A program made the position numbers and the translations under genes. Source: Udeniomyces pyricola (taxonomy: Eukaryota > Basidiomycota > Tremellomycetes > Cystofilobasidiales > Mrakiaceae). From it: a stretch of DNA of 64,000 nt. Under the pieces are notes generated by a model. The model did not search any database. It worked only from the letters and a program-made list of their open reading frames with translations, and was not told the DNA's origin. Each line of letters opens with the position of its first letter. Position 1 is the first letter of the stretch. Positions 1 to 11,694 of the stretch are shown here, piece by piece. The stretch is taken from assembly GCA_039545295.1 (NCBI GenBank), contig BCIK01000006.1, positions 62,001-126,000 on the forward strand. The letters run 5' to 3'.

Positions 1-940
1 GAGAGAGAGAGAGCAGAGGGGTTTGGTGGAGTTAATATTTGTTGAGTAGGAAGGAAAGAAAAAATTACAGAAAGAACGTTGTTTTTTTTTGGGGGGGGGG
101 AATGATACCTACGCGATCAACACGGCCCCCAAAGGTTTTGCGAATTTGCGATCGCCCGATGGGATCTTCGCTACCCGGAGCTCAGCCAGGATGGTCTCAT
201 AGATGGTGTACAGGTCAGAGGCGTTGGCGTCGGCGTTGTTGAGGAGAAGAAGCGAGCTAATGGCGGGAGAACTGGGGTTGGGAACGGGGGTGGTCGTTAG
301 TGGGGAGGAGAGAGAGAAGAGTTGCGTTAAGGCTGGAAGAAGGAAAAAGGGGAGAAGAGAGGGCGAGAAGAGAGAATGGTCAAATGTGTTTAATAAAAGA
401 GGTGAATCAGAACAACACTGACAAGAACAAAAAAGGTTGCCGTTGAAAGATGGAAATGATGATCCCTTACCTACGCCGACGCCGCAGAAACTGAGTGATG
501 TTCGCAGCCAAGCCAAGTATCTGTTCGAAAGAGCATGCCGAAACGAAACATTGTTGATATGCAGATGTCAATCATTCGAATAAAACGTAGACTGTGTTGG
601 TCGAGACCGGCACGGCACACATCACCAATCCGGGGGATGGATGAAGAGGAAATGCTTTGACGTACGTCCGTTCGTTAGCTAAGTGATCCCGTGCTGTCGA
701 TCCCGAGTTCGTCAACGAAAGGGCGATGGATGACCGATACAGACGTAGCCAACCCGGAACATGCTCTGCAGGGTCATGCTGGGATGGATCAGTAGGATGG
801 AGTGGTGTCGGAGAATGAGAACGAGTGTCGTCGCTTCTGGAAGGTCGACGCGAGTGGTCGTTGCTGGTGGAGACGAGAGCTGGAGTCGAAGCCCGAGGGG
901 ACGCGGTAAGCGGCTGGATATTTGGAGCTGAGGAAGACAT
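1..940 (-). CDS. DUF202 (YidH-type) small membrane protein, 3' end cut off by the window
   Basis: Three exons are visible on the minus strand: 940-666, 520-471 and 332-113. A further intron opens at 112 (GTAGGT), so the C-terminus lies outside the window. The start at 940 opens a Ser/Pro-rich, probably disordered N-terminus of about 70 residues. The DUF202 signature follows, with ARDHLANERT joined by splicing to YLAWLRTSLSFCGVGVALTQ (first membrane helix) and later KFAKPLGAVLIA (start of the second helix). Family members are short proteins with two or three membrane helices and no firmly assigned biochemistry; the related DUF202 helices of Vtc1/Vtc4 belong to the vacuolar polyphosphate polymerase, but the wording here is of the YidH kind. 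The upstream frame is open to 1141, but the inner Met has the better context. The exon junctions restore the motif exactly, so the family call is firm and the function unknown. Confidence 0.82.
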
Positions 941-1619
941 GCTGGTGTGGAGGCTGTGTGGGACGATGAACAGGCTGGACCCTTGGCGGGAAAAGGGGCT
1001 GATTGATGAAGAGGAAGGAGAGAAGGACAATGGCCAAAGTCGTGATGAGGGGCTTTCGATTTCGTCATCAATCCATCGGTCACGCCCGGCCCTTTTTTCT
1101 TTTCTTTTCTGGCCTTTTCTTTTTCCGCTGTCTTGATTCATGCACAGTGACGAAAAAATCCTGGCTCTCCACCTCTCTACGCATACATATCGATTGCTCT
1201 ATGATGACCTCAACCAAACACTAAAATGATCAACAGACCAATAATCGATCGCCCCGGCACGCACATGCAGTTGTCAGGCCACTCATGTATCGTCGCGGAA
1301 CCCCTGATGAGCGCCTTTGCCGGCCTGACATCCACCCACATTTGATTCAGACAAGTTCCCCCTCATACCTGGGTTGATTGCCGCGGCTCCTGACCCTAAC
1401 CGTTACAGCTGACCTCCTATATCAGGAGCAGAAAAAAAAAACCAAACAACCCCTGTCTGATGCTCTTCATCTGCGCAAATGAACCCCTCTCTGATGAGCT
1501 GATCATCACCTTCAATCATCGATCCACTCTACGACTTGCTTCCTACTGTTAAATCCCTGTCCTGTCATACCCATCACTCACCTGTTCCCTACTGTCCTTA
1601 TTCAACTCTTCTCTACAAC
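941..1619. promoter_or_regulatory. Divergent intergenic region between the DUF202 gene and DUF6534 gene A
   Basis: 679 bases separate two divergently transcribed start codons, so both 5' UTRs and promoters must lie here. I see no gene and no clear TATA element. A T-rich stretch (about 1086-1130) and an A run near 1432-1442 are the only notable compositional features. Confidence 0.4.
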
Positions 1620-3253
1620 ATGGTGCATCACGATTCGGATCTTGGGTGAGCTGCTCTTGTCCACGTCGCAGCGCACAACCCCTACGCACCACAGAGCTGC
1701 CTGGCTCATCAACGACGGCTTCCCCCTTCTTTCTCTTCCTCTCTTTTATGCTGCTTGATCTCACTAGGGCCCTCCTCGCTGCCAGCTGGATCAACTTCTC
1801 CCTCATAGCATGCATGGTACAATCAACGTATAGATACTGGACCCAGTCCAGCCCGCAAGACTCGTGGATGCTACGCGTGCCTGTCGGCCTGGCGCTCGTG
1901 TGTGATGTTGCGGGTGTGGTCGCCAGCAGAGCATCCATCTACTTGTACGTGTGCCTATCTCTTTTCGGTTCTACCAGATGACACAAAGGTGGCCTGAATG
2001 ATCTGATGCTTGTCCTCTCCCTCTTGACAGATACGTCATCAGTCATTTTGGTACGGCAACTACCTGGCTTTCTACGCCGAGATTCCCTCCAATATACTGA
2101 GACGCTCTGCTGTTTCAATGGCTGACTTTGAATGGATTGCCGACAGGCGACGAAAGCTACGCCAAAGTCCAGAACTGGGCCTTCGTCCTCTATATCTTTA
2201 GTACTGCCGGGACTAGTAGGTGCCCTACAATCTTTGGCTTCCCATTTGTATGAACAGAACCTTTGGCATGATTCTGATCTCGCATGTTGCGTCTCTCTGT
2301 ATCTTTAGGCCTCATTTGCCAAAGCTTCCTCCTTCTGCGCCTCACTCGCCTCATCAAGCGGCCTTGGTACCTCATTACTTTTGGGCTTGTTATGTTGATG
2401 AGCTTTACCGGCGCTCTGGGCTCAGGCGTATCGATATTGTTGGATTCCTCTCTGTCTCAGAGAACATGTGAGTTCAAAAGTCCTGTTGATATGTTTCCTC
2501 GATAGTTAAGAGAGCAAAAGAAACATTGACCTTGAATGCTGTCAAATTCACACCAGCGCTGGCGACGTGGGTTTCGATCTGGCTGATATGTGGGGCGTTA
2601 GTGGATATCCTGACCGCGCTCGCCCTCGTCATAACCCTACGTCAGGTCACCTCTGTCTACCCGACGACGGGAGGGTATGTACACCAGATGTCATGCATTT
2701 ACTAGCTCCACCTTCACCGTAGCTGCTCGTGCTAATCGCTACTCGTCCACTGTCAATTATTAGTCTCATCAAGCGGATCTCGGCAGCCGCCGTTGCTACT
2801 GGCTCCTGCACAGCGCTCTGTGCTACCATCGCTTTTATCATGTACAAAGCTCAGCCGGAAAACAACATGTGTACAAGCTTTGGGGTAGCATCCGAATCCC
2901 GTTGTATTCTCTCGCTATGCACCCAACCTCAACTTGGACTTCTCATCCATATATACTCACGACCCATCTTGTCTAAACCACGCAGTATGATTCTGGGTCG
3001 ACTCTACACCCTTACACTTTTGTACAACCTCAACTCTCGCACCTCTAAATCGAACGACAAGCCTCAGATAAGCCCGCCCAAGATATACCACACTACTTCG
3101 CCCTCAACTACGTTTCCTCAGCAGCCGTCACATCGTCGGTCGTCCGATCGTTTGGAGCTCGTCCCTCCGCATGGTGGAATCCTCGTAGAAACTGAGGTAT
3201 TTAGACACTCGGACGTCTTCCGAGTAAGTGGAGATCCCGATTTTCAGTATTGA
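1620..3253 (+). CDS. DUF6534-type seven-helix membrane protein (copy A)
   Basis: Eight exons: 1620-1645, 1768-1950, 2031-2050, 2147-2215, 2309-2467, 2557-2674, 2764-2868, 2986-3253, giving 315 residues. The order of elements is that of the basidiomycete DUF6534 family: LGALLAASWINFSL (helix 1), a YRYW loop, a second helix, YVISHFG ending helix 3, then four more helices, the last preceding LYTLTLLYNLNSR, and a polar tail. Function is unknown; the family is generally described as uncharacterised multi-pass membrane proteins. Exon 3 is only 20 nt, but its phase and coded residues match the family. The tail contains a GTAAGT only 24 bases before a TTTTCAG, too short to be an intron, so I read through it to the stop at 3251. 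Copy B lies at 32133-34648 on the other strand. Confidence 0.82.
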
Positions 3254-4569
3254 GGCGAGATGAACGCCGAGTTTGATGTCCTTCTCGACGGACCTGACCC
3301 GAATTTCTGGTACTGCTCTGGTTTCCATCAGCCCGCCTCTGATCAAGACACCAAAGACCCCTTTGCTGAAGAACTATCGCTTCCAGTCTTGAATCACGCT
3401 TTGATCTACTCGTCGTTTGAGGTCCGTCCAAACCAATTTCTTGCATACTATCGGCGCTTCTTGTGCCATGCAGTCAGCAAGAGCATGTCAAGCTCGGCGC
3501 CATTATATGACCTACCTACTCATCTTTGGATTGGTCCTTAACTTCGTTTTTTTTTTTTGACTTGAAATGTCAATTCATACTCAACAGGATCCGCCCGGCT
3601 CTCGCATCAAGGCTGAATCTCTACCGTCGATTACCGAATCATCATCTCCATCTGCACACGGCCGCGTCGACGTCAGCTAGACTTTGTTTTTTCTTCATCT
3701 GGCTCGAAGTATAACGGCGACTGCCACTCAAACTAGACGATGCTGGCCACGTCTTTCAGTTTACATCTTGATCTCAGATCAACGATGATGTCTCTCTTGT
3801 GATATTCTTTCCAGTACCTATTTAGTCACCTGTACCAATCAGAATATATAGTCGGAGCTGAGATCTGAGATCTGAGATGCGTACGGCCGTCTCGAATTCT
3901 AGCCCTGATGTTCCATGTCAAGGTCATGACAAAGACTCGGAGGGACTAACAAACCAGTGAACCAACGTACCGTACCTACGTATCAACTCAAGCGCCCCAG
4001 CAAAATGCGACATCATGTGACGGCGCGCGTCGAACGTCGAATTTCGGACTCAGCCTGCAGATGGATGGGGCGTGCGGCTCCCGGATCTCGCATCGAGCTC
4101 CGAGACGCCACTCCTCCTATGAACTGTGATACCTCACCCTGGAATTCGTCGTACTCCGATTGATGCTCGAGCTTGTATATACGCGGCAACATCAGAACAG
4201 ATTGCAGATCGATCAGGATGTGAAGTGGCCGATCCGGGGTCAAAGATCTTGAGACCGAACTATGATATATAGCGAGGGCCGACGGCGGACGGTATCGGAT
4301 TGAAAACTGATGATGAAGCTGGACGAGGATGGTGCCGGTGATCAAATCCCTTCGGAGGCCGATCTTGGTACGGTGCTTGGGCTCTTGGTTTGGTTCTACA
4401 ACGGAGATAGCTTGGTAGCAGCTGATTCATGCAGGTGACCTCATCATCGGTCTCATCTCTCACAGCTACCCAGTCGTTCTCATATCCATCACCATCACCT
4501 ATCCAGTCGTACCTCAAAGTAGAACAACCTATTGACCTTTGATACAACACACCCACTGATCACCCATAC
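3254..4569. other. Gene-free stretch upstream of trehalose phosphorylase
   Basis: About 1.3 kb hold no frame that I can assign to a family. The first part is the 3' flank of DUF6534 copy A and the last part should be the promoter and 5' UTR of the trehalose phosphorylase gene. A short tandem GATCTGA repeat sits near 3860-3878. Confidence 0.4.
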
Positions 4570-7500
4570 ATGGCCGTCACTCACAAGCATGAGTCTAACG
4601 GGATGACGCCCCCTCCACCATTCAACCGCTCCGTGGTTCGTCCATCTGGCTCGACGTCAGGTCATGCTACCCCCAGCCGTCGTCCCCGTCGTCAGTCTTC
4701 ACTCCCGTCCAAGCGAGCGACCGCTCGATCGCTCCAATCCATCTTCCTCGGCTTGCACGTCGTCCGCACAGCCGAGGACAGCGTCCATTGGGATCTCGCG
4801 GTGTCCGATGGGTTTGCCATGATTGGACTCGAGCATGGCGAGGGCCATGGCTACGACTTTTCCGACGGAGGTGACGGCGTACAGACAGTCATCATCAACC
4901 TCATCACTCGGCTCAGGGAATTCGAAGTTTCGCAGGGTTATAATGTAGGTATAGCACCTATCGCCGCTGCTGCTCACATACAATGCCAGTGGCCTGCATA
5001 TATATATCGACATTAACCATCAACTCCGACCTCGCCTAATTTCACCACCAAGTTCGTGGCACTGACGTACCAGTACTTCTTGGGTTTCCTCTTTTTTTTT
5101 GGCCCAGATTCAACTGATCGCTATCTCCGACCCTCTTCCCGAGCCCTTCAAGATCCAACATCCAGCCATTCTTTCCACCTTGTGGTCGAAATTGGACTGC
5201 ATTCCCTTCCTCGTTTCACCCACTTCCGAACCAGCACCTTCCTCGCCGCTCGTCAAACATATCCCCCTCACATTCCTTCCTGCCTCCGATGCTCGCGACC
5301 AGGAAGAGGGGACGTGCAAAGAAAGTAACGCTTACCAGGCCAAGCAGGCGATTCGTCAGGCCCTGGAACATCTCGCCGTTTCGGTTCGATCGGCTACGGC
5401 CGTGCAGGTAGGCCACCCATCTCATCATGTACAATCTCGTCTTACTAGTAGTCTGTGCTGAGACGTAAAGCACCTACTACATCGCTCTCTCCAGGTTGGT
5501 GGCATGGATCGCGAAGTCAAAGTCGATGGCTGGGCGTGTGCCAACGAAGTTTCCGAGTCCGGCAAGAGCGAGGTCAAGATTGAGCTTGCCACCCTTAATG
5601 ACTATCGAGCTGGTTCATCGGATGGCGTGTGGAACAAATTTACTCAGCTCGTTTCGGAACTCAAGGAGAACAACGTCTCGGTTTCTTTCTTTTCAGCTAC
5701 GCCACAAGGTCAGATCGACTATGCATGCCGAGCTATCGGGGGGTCTCTCGTTTTCCTCCTCTCTCGGCTCAACGATTTGTCTTGCACATCCTTTCAGGTG
5801 GCGGCGTCGCCCTGATGAGGCACGCTCTCATTCGGCTCTGGCGTCTTGTTGGACTAGATGTCAAGTGGTTCGTTCCGGAGGGACATCCCGAGGTCTTCGA
5901 CTTGACCAAACGACGTTTTCACAACGTCCTCCAAGGTCACTGCGACTTTCTCTCCCATTTCATCGTCATCTCCTGTCCTTCCTCTAAGCGGCCTGAAGCT
6001 GATTGCGACCATAATTTTTTTGGCACATCCAGGTGTCAACGAGGAAGGTATCAAGCTCTCGGCTGACGATTGCAAGATGTTCGAAGGATGGACAGAAGCC
6101 AACGCAGACACGTTTTGGCAGGACAAAGACTCGCCCTTGGATGCGACGGTCATCGTTATCGATGTGAGTTCCCAATCTGTTCGTAGATTTAATAGTACTG
6201 TGCAATTTCGTTAGCAACTCAACGACTTTACGATTGGCTATGAAGGATCCACAACTCGCGGCTTTGATTCCTGTTATTCGGAAGCGACGACCGGACGCCA
6301 AGATCCTTTATCGATCGCACATCCAGATTGACACTGCACTCGTCGACGATACGGAGGCAGGAGGCGGCGTGCATGCCGAGGTGTGGAATGTAAGTCACCA
6401 TGTCGTCAATTTGCAGATGGACATACGTACCACGTCCAGTGACCCGTGTGCTGATAAGCCGGACAACACTTGGGCGTTGACGATCGCAGTATCTCTGGAG
6501 TTTCATAAAAGGCGCCGACGTCTTCATTGCCCATCCTGTCAAGCGGTTCGTACCCAAGAATGTCAAGGACTCAGACATGCCTGTCCTTTACATGGCACCA
6601 TCAACAGAGTAGGTACCGTGTCCGAGTCGATAATGTATCCAAGCTTGCGTGTCGTCTTGACAAGTGTTCTGTGGGGAATACACTATCGAGACATACGTAT
6701 CCTGTTTCCTGACCTACCACTTTTCGTCTCTGTTTGTCTCTCTCTCCTATCTCCTCTCATAACAGTCCTCTGGATGGGTTGAACAAGCAACTTGGCGCAG
6801 AAGCTCTCAAGGGGTACCAGGCCTACTTTGCTCGTCTCTCGGCGCAGCAATCGGGGGTAGCCGTCAACTTTGATCGGCCATACATCGTACAGGTCGCTCG
6901 GTTTGATCCTTCAAAGGGTATGCGCTGTCATGGTGGAGTGAGCTGGATCGAGAAGCTAGTCAATCAATCGTTGACATCTGGGTTTTGGACATGGTTGTTC
7001 TTCTTGCTTCAGGGATTCCCGTCCTTTTGGCCGCCTACCTGTCTTTTCGCAAGAAGCTCCTCGATATAAATACTCTTGAGCAGGAGACTCCCCAGCTCAT
7101 CATCTGTGGTCACGGTTCAGGTTCGCTTCGTACTACGACCCTTGGCTCGTCCCCGGCCCCTTTCTCTTTTCACCGTTTATTCGTCTGACTATTTCCTTCT
7201 CGGCTCCCTCGGTATCGATTCATCATGAATGATAGTTGACGATCCCGATGGACAGCCTATCTTCGAACAAATCAATGAAACTCTCGCTACGGAGCCTTAT
7301 GCATGGATAAGGGACGATGTCTCTGCCGTGCGAGTCCGTAAGTTCATCTCGCACCCGATTATTCCCACGCTTATGCTTCTCTAGACTGCGACCGAGAAAA
7401 CGCAAGAAAATTTCCTACTGACATCGACATCTGTATGTCTGGATCGTACAGCGCCTTGCGATCGTACGCTCGGAGCTATCCTCCAGGGAGCCTGGTGTGC

Positions 7501-8461
7501 GACTCAGCTCAGTACCAAGGAGGGCTTCGAAGTCAAAGTCACCGAGTGCATCGCGAAGGGTGTCCCAATCATTTGCAGTGACGCGGGAGGCATTCCGTTG
7601 CAAGTTCGGGATAAAGTCAACGGATGGATCGTACCTTCGGGGGACTCGGAAGCTGTGTAAGTTCGAAAGCGATCTTGCATTGGCTTGTACAGCGGCCCAG
7701 CGCATTGCGGGGTCTGCACGTACAAAGGCGATGACGGACCTCTGTTCTCACCATACCCACCCACCCGTTGTTGCTCCTGTGTCTTTGCGCCTTCATGACC
7801 CAGGGCCGAAATTCTTCTACATCTGCATCAAGAGCTTGAATGTCCCCTCCCTGCCTGTGCCGCTCTGCTTGCCAACTACGGATCCCCAAACGATCGAGCC
7901 GATGCCTTTGCTTCAGACATCCTCGCACCACCCCCCAAGATTAATCCACACGCCCCCGATGCCTCGATGGCAAGTACGAGAAGTATAAATCAGACTGTTG
8001 AAGGGGAAGATGAGCAAGATATGGTTGGAACGAGCGAGGTTCGTACGATGTTGTTGAATCAGATCCGCCGGTTTTCATCCGGCTATTTTCCCGATCGAGC
8101 TCTGCAGGCTGTACAGCTTCAGCACTCTTTCTTCTCCATGTCCGGTGCACCTCGAAGGCATGCTTCTAACGTATACCCTATCTACCTATCTGTACGTTGC
8201 CCCTGGAACGGAACCCTACTACGTGTCTTGCAGGATTTCTGGACGGTTGGCAACGCAGCGAAATGGATGGTCCTTTGGCAGCGCCTGACTGGCGTCGGAC
8301 ATGAGGGCGAGAAGGGCAAGCAGCACTCATCTTCCTCGACCTCGGGAGGAACGGAATCAGCGCAGGCCGGCGGTCGACCGAATGTGTGGGGGGAACTCGA
8401 GGGACGCAACGTTTGGGAGGCGATCTTGGGGAAGAAAGAGGATGAGCTCGTCATAGGTTGA
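4570..8461 (+). CDS. Trehalose phosphorylase, fungal GT4 type (retaining)
   Basis: Thirteen exons: 4570-4944, 5108-5407, 5495-5708, 5798-5935, 6033-6163, 6246-6389, 6490-6608, 6766-6917, 7013-7120, 7236-7337, 7452-7656, 7804-8170, 8234-8461, giving 860 residues. The enzyme reversibly splits trehalose with phosphate into alpha-glucose 1-phosphate and glucose in the cytosol (EC 2.4.1.64) and is typical of mushrooms; Neurospora ccg-9 is related. Support: a GGGVALMRHALIRLWR Rossmann start, DPQLAALIPVIRKR followed by ILYRSHIQID, PYIVQVARFDPSKGIPV, PQLIICGHGSVDDPDG, and the GT4 EX7E motif EGFEVKVTE followed by GVPIICSDAGGIP. The C-terminal end (NAAKWMVLW) also fits. It is longer than the roughly 730 residues I recall for mushroom enzymes, with a basic Ser/Arg-rich N-terminus of about 60 residues and an acidic insert near residue 700. 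The last intron (8171-8233) is 63 nt without a stop and might be retained. Confidence 0.9.
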
Positions 8462-9386
8462 GACACACAGGACTTAGTACTATCGAGGTGCATGACCAGT
8501 TGATTATTGTACGTTTGTTTAAATGTACCCACGACCTTACGTTTGTGATTCTTCCATCTTATTTTGTTCTCTCTCTACTTATGTATCTGTACTCCTTTCA
8601 TCGTTCTAGTTATATCTTCTCCTCCTTACTTACCTCTTGAAAGTAGCTAGCGTTGTAATACTCTTTCTTGGTCTCTCGTCCGTTTTTAACTTCTCCGACG
8701 TTTGCTGCAAGTTTGCTGTCCATAACCAACCTTCAATTCACTGTACTCATACTTAAATATGCACCATCAACTTTCTTGTCTGGCTCTTACTTCTTACTTC
8801 TTCATGTTTCTTGGCTGACGTCGAGCTGGCCGAGTTGCAGATTGCGCCACATGTCGTTCTAGCCTCGAGTGTGACGGGTGCGAATTGGTGCAATGGGTGT
8901 ATCCTCGTCGGATTCATCTATCTTTCCGCGTTGAATTTTGTCATCTGGAGCTGTCTGAGTTATCCGAGTGTGTATCCAAGCCGGATCCCGAGTCATATGC
9001 AAGTAGCGAGGTTTAGAACATTGATCGGTCTGATAGCAAAATTTTATTAGCATCGGCTTTGCAACTTAGCAATGTGTTATTCTTGTTGAATCAGGTTGAA
9101 TCTTGTGCATCGCGTCGTGTCATGTCATGATTGATATGCAGGCTGTGTCTGCAGCCGAAGCTAATTGTTAGCTCAGTTGTTCAATGCCGAGCGCTCGGCG
9201 CTCGGCTCGGAGGCTCTGTAGTCGGCCGGCACTCGGAAGATACCGCGTGCCGGCTGACTGAATTGTGATCGTAGTTACGTATCTATGACAATTTGCAGTA
9301 CATCATTTGGCTAGGATTTACAACATAATCTGGATTCGATGTAGCTAACTGTCATCAACTTCCATTCCCCCACCACCTCGAGCGAG
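8462..9386. other. Gene-free stretch between trehalose phosphorylase and the MSP-domain gene
   Basis: 925 bases with no supportable gene. The first ~200 bases are T-rich and fit a 3' UTR. A G+C-rich patch of short CTCGG repeats (about 9188-9215) lies in the middle, and the last ~100 bases should hold the promoter of the downstream gene. Confidence 0.35.
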
Positions 9387-10576
9387 ATGAGCGTCGAATT
9401 AACCCCTGCTACCCACTTCACTTTCTCCCGCGGTATGTATGCTGGATTCACGATCATCCTCCGATTTACTACCCTGGCGCGGGTCGACATGCAGCAAGCT
9501 GGGAAGCTTACACCAGTCATGTTTGAACCCTTCGGTTGACTCTACATGCCCTCTCTGGCCATATGTCGTAACCTCGACATCATCCGCTTCCTACTACACT
9601 GTCCGATGCCGTAATAGGACCACTGATGACGTCCCCCGGTGTCGTCGAAGACACGCTCATCATCCACAACCGTAACGACGAACCAGTCATCTTCAAGATC
9701 AAAACGACCGCTGCCAAACGTGTAAGCGATAAATCTGTCATCAAGGCTAGCTGCGGGGTCAGATTCGACCTAGCCTTTCTAGTACTTCGGTGATGGAGTA
9801 ATCTGATTAGGATGGTCGGTTATTCTTGCCCCTGACATTTGTGGTTTGGCCGTCTTGTACTTCCGTGTTACGTGCTGGTGTAGTACTATGCTCGTCCCAA
9901 CTTGGGTCGTATAGAACCTGGAGAGCAAGTCAAGGTGTCTAGTAAGTCTTTGCGGACGAGGGACATCACCAGATCATCGCAGAATTATTCCCCCGAAGTG
10001 TACATCGTACCATCGACATATGACTCAAAGTTCTTTGATGCGTCATATGTGATATACGTACAGTCGTCCTGATCCTTAAGAAGCACGGACCTCCCTCTGA
10101 CGCCCGATGCAAGGACAAGTTCTTGGTTCAGAGTGCTTTCAACACACTCATGGACGAGAAGGGAGCCGACTTGGCACCTCTGGCCAGAACCGTAAGTTAT
10201 GTTCTCCTCTCATGGACTTGAGCGTTCGTTTTTGATTGCCCGGACAATGGTGTCCGCACAGATGGTCGAGTTGATAACTGACAGCCATCATGTTGTGAAT
10301 GTGCGCATGATCTTTTGCACTATTGTCCCTCCTATCCCGGGCCTCTTTCTGCTTCGTCTCAATCTATACCGCCACTCACAGTGGCACTGGCTGGAGCGTA
10401 AAGATCCGGATGCAATCTACACCCATAAGATCCGATGCGTCTACATGACCAACAACATCTCCGGCGACCCAGCTTGCGTCAAGACGGAGAAGGTCGATCA
10501 GGCGAGCGTATCAAAAGGTTGGAATTTCAAGAGGATCTTGCATCAATTTCATTGCCAGGCATCGTCGACCTCCTGA
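9387..10576 (+). CDS. Short MSP-domain (VAP-like) protein without a tail anchor
   Basis: Five exons: 9387-9432, 9618-9721, 9884-9941, 10064-10191, 10382-10576, giving 176 residues. The major sperm protein domain fills most of the protein: MSVELTPATHFTFSRGPL, IFKIKTTAAKRYYARPNLGR, IEPGEQVKV, CKDKFLVQSA and a final IYTHKIRCVYMTN strand. VAP proteins bind FFAT motifs and tether the ER to other membranes. Unlike the paralog at 40331-42648, this one ends without a coiled coil or a membrane helix, so it should be soluble unless another 3' exon exists. A 41-base GT...AG segment near the end (10520-10560) could be an intron that lengthens the tail, but I saw no hydrophobic segment there either. The first four introns match the paralog in position and phase. 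Confidence 0.85.
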
Positions 10577-11235
10577 TCAGACGCAGCCTCGATCGGTCAT
10601 TCAAGTAGCCGTAATGCAGTATGTGCGCATGCGTTGAGCCATGTATATATGGTGGGGCGCCATGCATGAGGTGGATGTTCTGCCTGAATTTGATCAGGCC
10701 GAGAAGCATCAAAGTTGGATTTGCTTTTACCAAATCGTTACGTTCTTTGTCTCGCTGTTAGTACTTGGCTAGTTAAGGCGAGCTGAGATTGCGGTGAGGT
10801 CATTCCTATCATACACGCTGTTGTATGGTCCTTTTGGTATTTCTACATATCATCCCATCCTATCCTCCGTATGATCACTGGTGTGTCCCAGTAGTTCTTT
10901 GGATCCTTTTCTGTACGTGTTTTCCGGCCCTGGTCCTTAGGTTGTCCGTATGGCTGTAATTCACATGATACACACATACAGCCATGATTCCACGTAGGTA
11001 TCATCTTATATATGCAGATTTAAATCTTCAATCTTCGGTTTATTCAGAGGGTGCGTACAGCAAAGTCGACCATACACACGTATCTATATATATGTTAATT
11101 CACCCCGACGCGAAATCTGTGCAAGTGTACAACGTGTCATCAAGCTTCTGCATCCGAGACGATTACACATCCCATACGTTATATATGGACATATATGTCT
11201 ACTCAATGACCCTTGACGACTGTGACCCCGTAGCC
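10577..11235. other. Convergent gene-free stretch
   Basis: This stretch holds the 3' flanks of the short MSP-domain gene (+) and VPS39 (-). No gene is visible. A few TATATA runs occur (for example near 10640, 11010 and 11090). Confidence 0.35.
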
Positions 11236-11371
11236 TCAACCCATCCCTACACCTGTTTCTCCGACTGCTGCTGTAACGACAGTTCCCTTCGCTGCTCCAT
11301 CTTTTCCCGCCCGTTCTCCTCGGAGTTGGATCGAGAACGAGTCTTTGCACTGCAGAAGCAGGAAAGGAAGG

Positions 11372-11414
<43 letters not shown>

Positions 11415-11642
11415 GCAGATGATCGAGCGCCACGTGAAGGTCGTTCACATGAGGGGGAGAAAGAAGACAGACAACAAGTAAGGGAAAAGGAAAGAGAAAG
11501 GTGAAGAAAAGATAGCAACAGTGGTTAGCAAATCATCTCATCTTGCACACACATCAACCCTCTTTCTTCCTCTCTACCACCACTTGGCCTTTAAGCTCAT
11601 GCTCTCCTGCTGTGACTCCCCTGCCTCCTAATCTTCCTCATC

Positions 11643-11694
<52 letters not shown>

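Noticed and set aside
3223..3247. GTAAGT...CAG segment in the last exon of DUF6534 copy A
   Set aside because: At about 24 bases it is far shorter than any other intron here; reading through gives a normal polar tail and stop.
4013..4556. Minus-strand frames of about 100 codons upstream of trehalose phosphorylase
   Set aside because: No recognisable domain or intron-exon logic; probably promoter DNA.
11375..11410. Repeat array that might suggest CRISPR or telomeric DNA
   Set aside because: It is a plain AC dinucleotide microsatellite in an intron; there are no spacers and no telomere unit anywhere in the window.
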